Assembly: GCA_025363315.1 (NCBI GenBank)
Contig: JANYED010000174.1
Span: 1 to 43,503 of the forward strand
Reading direction: 5' to 3'
Origin: Polaromonas sp.
Lineage (GTDB): Bacteria; Pseudomonadota; Gammaproteobacteria; Burkholderiales; Burkholderiaceae_C
DNA length: 43,503 nucleotides
Every line of letters begins with the position of its first letter. The first letter of the stretch is position 1. A model generated the notes under the pieces. It saw nothing but the letters and a program-made list of their open reading frames with translations, was not told the origin of the DNA and did no database searches. Below are positions 41,792 to 43,503 of this stretch, in pieces. Made by a program: the position numbers and the translations under genes.

Positions 41792-43503
41792 TTGAGGAGA
41801 TGCTTCATAAACCGCCTGCTGGCCACCGCCACCCTTGCCGCCTTGCTGACTGCTTGCGCGACCGCACCTGCCCCGTTTGCCTACACCGCCCCGGCTCAGC
41901 CCGAAGGCTCGTCTGGCTACACCCCCAAACCGGGCTGGGCGACCACCAAATTTGCCGTGGCGGCCGCCAACCCGCTGGCCACCGACGCGGGCTTGCAGGT
42001 GCTGCGCGCAGGCGGCTCGGCGATCGACGCGGCGGTGGCGGTGCAAATGGTGCTCACGCTGGTCGAACCGCAGTCCAGCGGTATTGGCGGAGGCGCTTTT
42101 TTGCTGCATTCAACCGGCAGCCAGGTCGAAGCCTTTGATGGCCGCGAGACCGCACCCGCGGCAGCTGATGAAAAGCTCTTTATCGGCGCTGACGGCAAAC
42201 CCATGGCGTTTTACGACGGCGTGGTCGGCGGCCGGTCGGTCGGTGTGCCCGGCACCGTCAAGATGCTGGAAGCCGCACACAAGCAATACGGCAAGCTGCC
42301 ATGGGCGCAACTGTTTGCACCCGCCATCAGCTTGGCTGACAATAGTTTCAAGGTCAGCCCACGGCTGGCCGCGCTGCTGAAGGACGAAAAATACCTCAAA
42401 GCCGACCCGATGGCAGCCGCCTACTTTTACAACGCCGATGGCAGCCCGCTGGCCGCTGGCACGCTGCTTAAAAACCCTGCACTGGCCGATGTGTTGCGAC
42501 AGATTGCGGCCCGCGGCTCCAGCGCGTTGCTCGAAGGCACGGTCGCCCAGGCGATAGTTAACAAAGTGCAAAGCCACCCGACCAACCCAGGCAAGCTGGC
42601 CTTGGCTGACCTGGCCAGCTATCAGGTTAAAAAGCGCGAACCCATTTGCAGCGACTACTACGCCGCCCACAGCGCCTACAAAATCTGCGGCATGCCGCCG
42701 CCCAGCTCAGGCGCGATTGCGGTGGGGCAAATTTTGGGCATTTTGGCCAATACCAACGCGGCCACCCTGCCTCCGGTTGCGGGCATGAGCGGCGTGGCCG
42801 GCAGCGCCATGGGCAGCGCCCAAACACCATCAGCCGACTGGCTGCACCTGTACACCGAAGCGTCGCGCCTGGCCTTTGCAGACCGTGGGCAGTACCTGGG
42901 CGACCCAGACTTTGTGACCGCGCCCGGCGGCAACTGGATGAGCCTGCTAGCCCCTGACTACCTGGCCGAGCGGGCCAAGCTCATCGCCCAGCAACCCGGC
43001 GGCCCGAGCATGAAAACCGCCAAACCCGGCGTACCAGCACCCGTCAAAACCGCCTACGCCCCCATGCCTGACCAGCCCGAGTACGGCACCTCGCACATCA
43101 GCATCATCGACGGATTTGGCAACGCGATTGCCATGACGACAACAATTGAAGACCAGTTTGGCTCACGCCTGTTGACCGATGGCGGCACCGGCAAAGCCGG
43201 CGGCTTTTTGCTGAACAACGAGCTGACGGACTTCAGCTTTACGCCCACCGATGCAGAAGGCAAACCAATTGCCAACCGCGTGCAGCCGGGCAAGCGCCCC
43301 CGCTCGTCAATGGCGCCCACGCTGGTGTTTGACAAGTCGACCAACCAGATCGTGATGAGCGGCGGCAGCCCTGGCGGCGCAATGATCATTCACTACACCG
43401 CCAAAATTTTGTTCGCCACCATGAACTGGGGGCTAAACGCCCAGCAAGCGATTGACCTGCCCAACTTCGCCTCATTGAACGGCCCCAGCCTGCTGGAAGA
43501 AAA
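41792..43503 (+). CDS. ggt: Gamma-glutamyltransferase, partial at window end, start codon unusual
   Basis: GGT is a periplasmic Ntn-hydrolase that cleaves gamma-glutamyl amides such as glutathione and self-processes at a threonine. About 570 codons are present and continue past the edge. Features are NRLLATATLAALLTAC (lipoprotein signal), NPLATDAGLQVLRAGGSAID, VEPQSSGIGGGAFLLHSTG, PAAADEKLF and the processing threonine in PEYGTSHISIIDGFG at 43088. SGGSPGGAMIIHYTAKIL follows. The Shine-Dalgarno GAGGAG is followed by ATA at 41807, where ATG would give the perfect signal peptide MNRLLATATLAALLTAC. The only standard in-frame start is TTG at 41792, giving MRRCFINRLL. So initiation is weak or the start is lost. 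The body is intact. Confidence 0.82.
   Translation, partial: MRRCFINRLLATATLAALLTACATAPAPFAYTAPAQPEGSSGYTPKPGWATTKFAVAAANPLATDAGLQVLRAGGSAIDAAVAVQMVLTLVEPQSSGIGGGAFLLHSTGSQVEAFDGRETAPAAADEKLFIGADGKPMAFYDGVVGGRSVGVPGTVKMLEAAHKQYGKLPWAQLFAPAISLADNSFKVSPRLAALLKDEKYLKADPMAAAYFYNADGSPLAAGTLLKNPALADVLRQIAARGSSALLEGTVAQAIVNKVQSHPTNPGKLALADLASYQVKKREPICSDYYAAHSAYKICGMPPPSSGAIAVGQILGILANTNAATLPPVAGMSGVAGSAMGSAQTPSADWLHLYTEASRLAFADRGQYLGDPDFVTAPGGNWMSLLAPDYLAERAKLIAQQPGGPSMKTAKPGVPAPVKTAYAPMPDQPEYGTSHISIIDGFGNAIAMTTTIEDQFGSRLLTDGGTGKAGGFLLNNELTDFSFTPTDAEGKPIANRVQPGKRPRSSMAPTLVFDKSTNQIVMSGGSPGGAMIIHYTAKILFATMNWGLNAQQAIDLPNFASLNGPSLLEE

Overview
The window looks like a chromosome segment of a betaproteobacterium of the order Burkholderiales, most likely family Comamonadaceae (Rhodoferax/Polaromonas-like). 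This rests on protein style (Bug-type TctC, a histone H1-like/SWIB protein, an ImuA-ImuB-DnaE2 cassette, a zapB-zapA-6S RNA block) and moderate-to-high GC; no 16S gene is present, so the placement is an inference.

Layout. 1-7493 (minus strand) is a vitamin B12 locus: a cobalamin riboswitch, btuB, a leaderless BtuF-like protein, cobU, btuF, btuC, btuD, bluB and a broken cobD. Six of these genes overlap or nearly touch, so they look like one riboswitch-controlled unit for corrinoid uptake and nucleotide-loop assembly. 7545-8345 (plus) holds zapB-like, zapA and 6S RNA. 8502-14885 (minus) is a tightly packed catabolic unit: tctC-tctB-tctA transporter, fumarylacetoacetate-hydrolase family enzyme, ketopantoate-reductase family enzyme and an acyl-CoA ligase resembling oxalyl-CoA synthetases. 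15005-16999 carries a TauE permease, an RraA/HMG-aldolase family protein and the H1/SWIB protein. 17098-22746 is the SOS-regulated mutagenesis operon imuA-imuB-dnaE2 with a near-perfect LexA box overlapping its promoter. 22977-28650 has a ThDP enzyme, a small acidic unknown, a MipA-like porin, an MFS carrier, arfB and mogA; darP and pmbA diverge at 29252/29292. 30699-31394 is a mazEF toxin-antitoxin pair with a promoter and dyad operator. 31416-37461 is an RND efflux system (adaptor, pump, NodT-type channel). 37621-43503 has a decayed BLUF/SCHIC (AppA-like) photoreceptor gene, a patatin lipoprotein, an iron-type solute-binding protein, a short-chain dehydrogenase and a gamma-glutamyltransferase cut by the window edge.

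The most unusual feature is a dispersed palindromic element of about 50-57 bp found eight times, with a ninth partial match. Four copies lie outside genes. Four lie inside open reading frames (cobU, dnaE2, two in imuB) and each keeps the frame: one orientation is read as a QxIRAxAAT-type peptide, the other as an ARID-type peptide. This resembles the logic of Rickettsia palindromic elements. I do not know a published name for this element.

Gene decay is also visible: cobD has an internal deletion and a stop, the photoreceptor has lost its start, gained an amber codon and shifted frame, and the gamma-glutamyltransferase has ATA where its start is expected.
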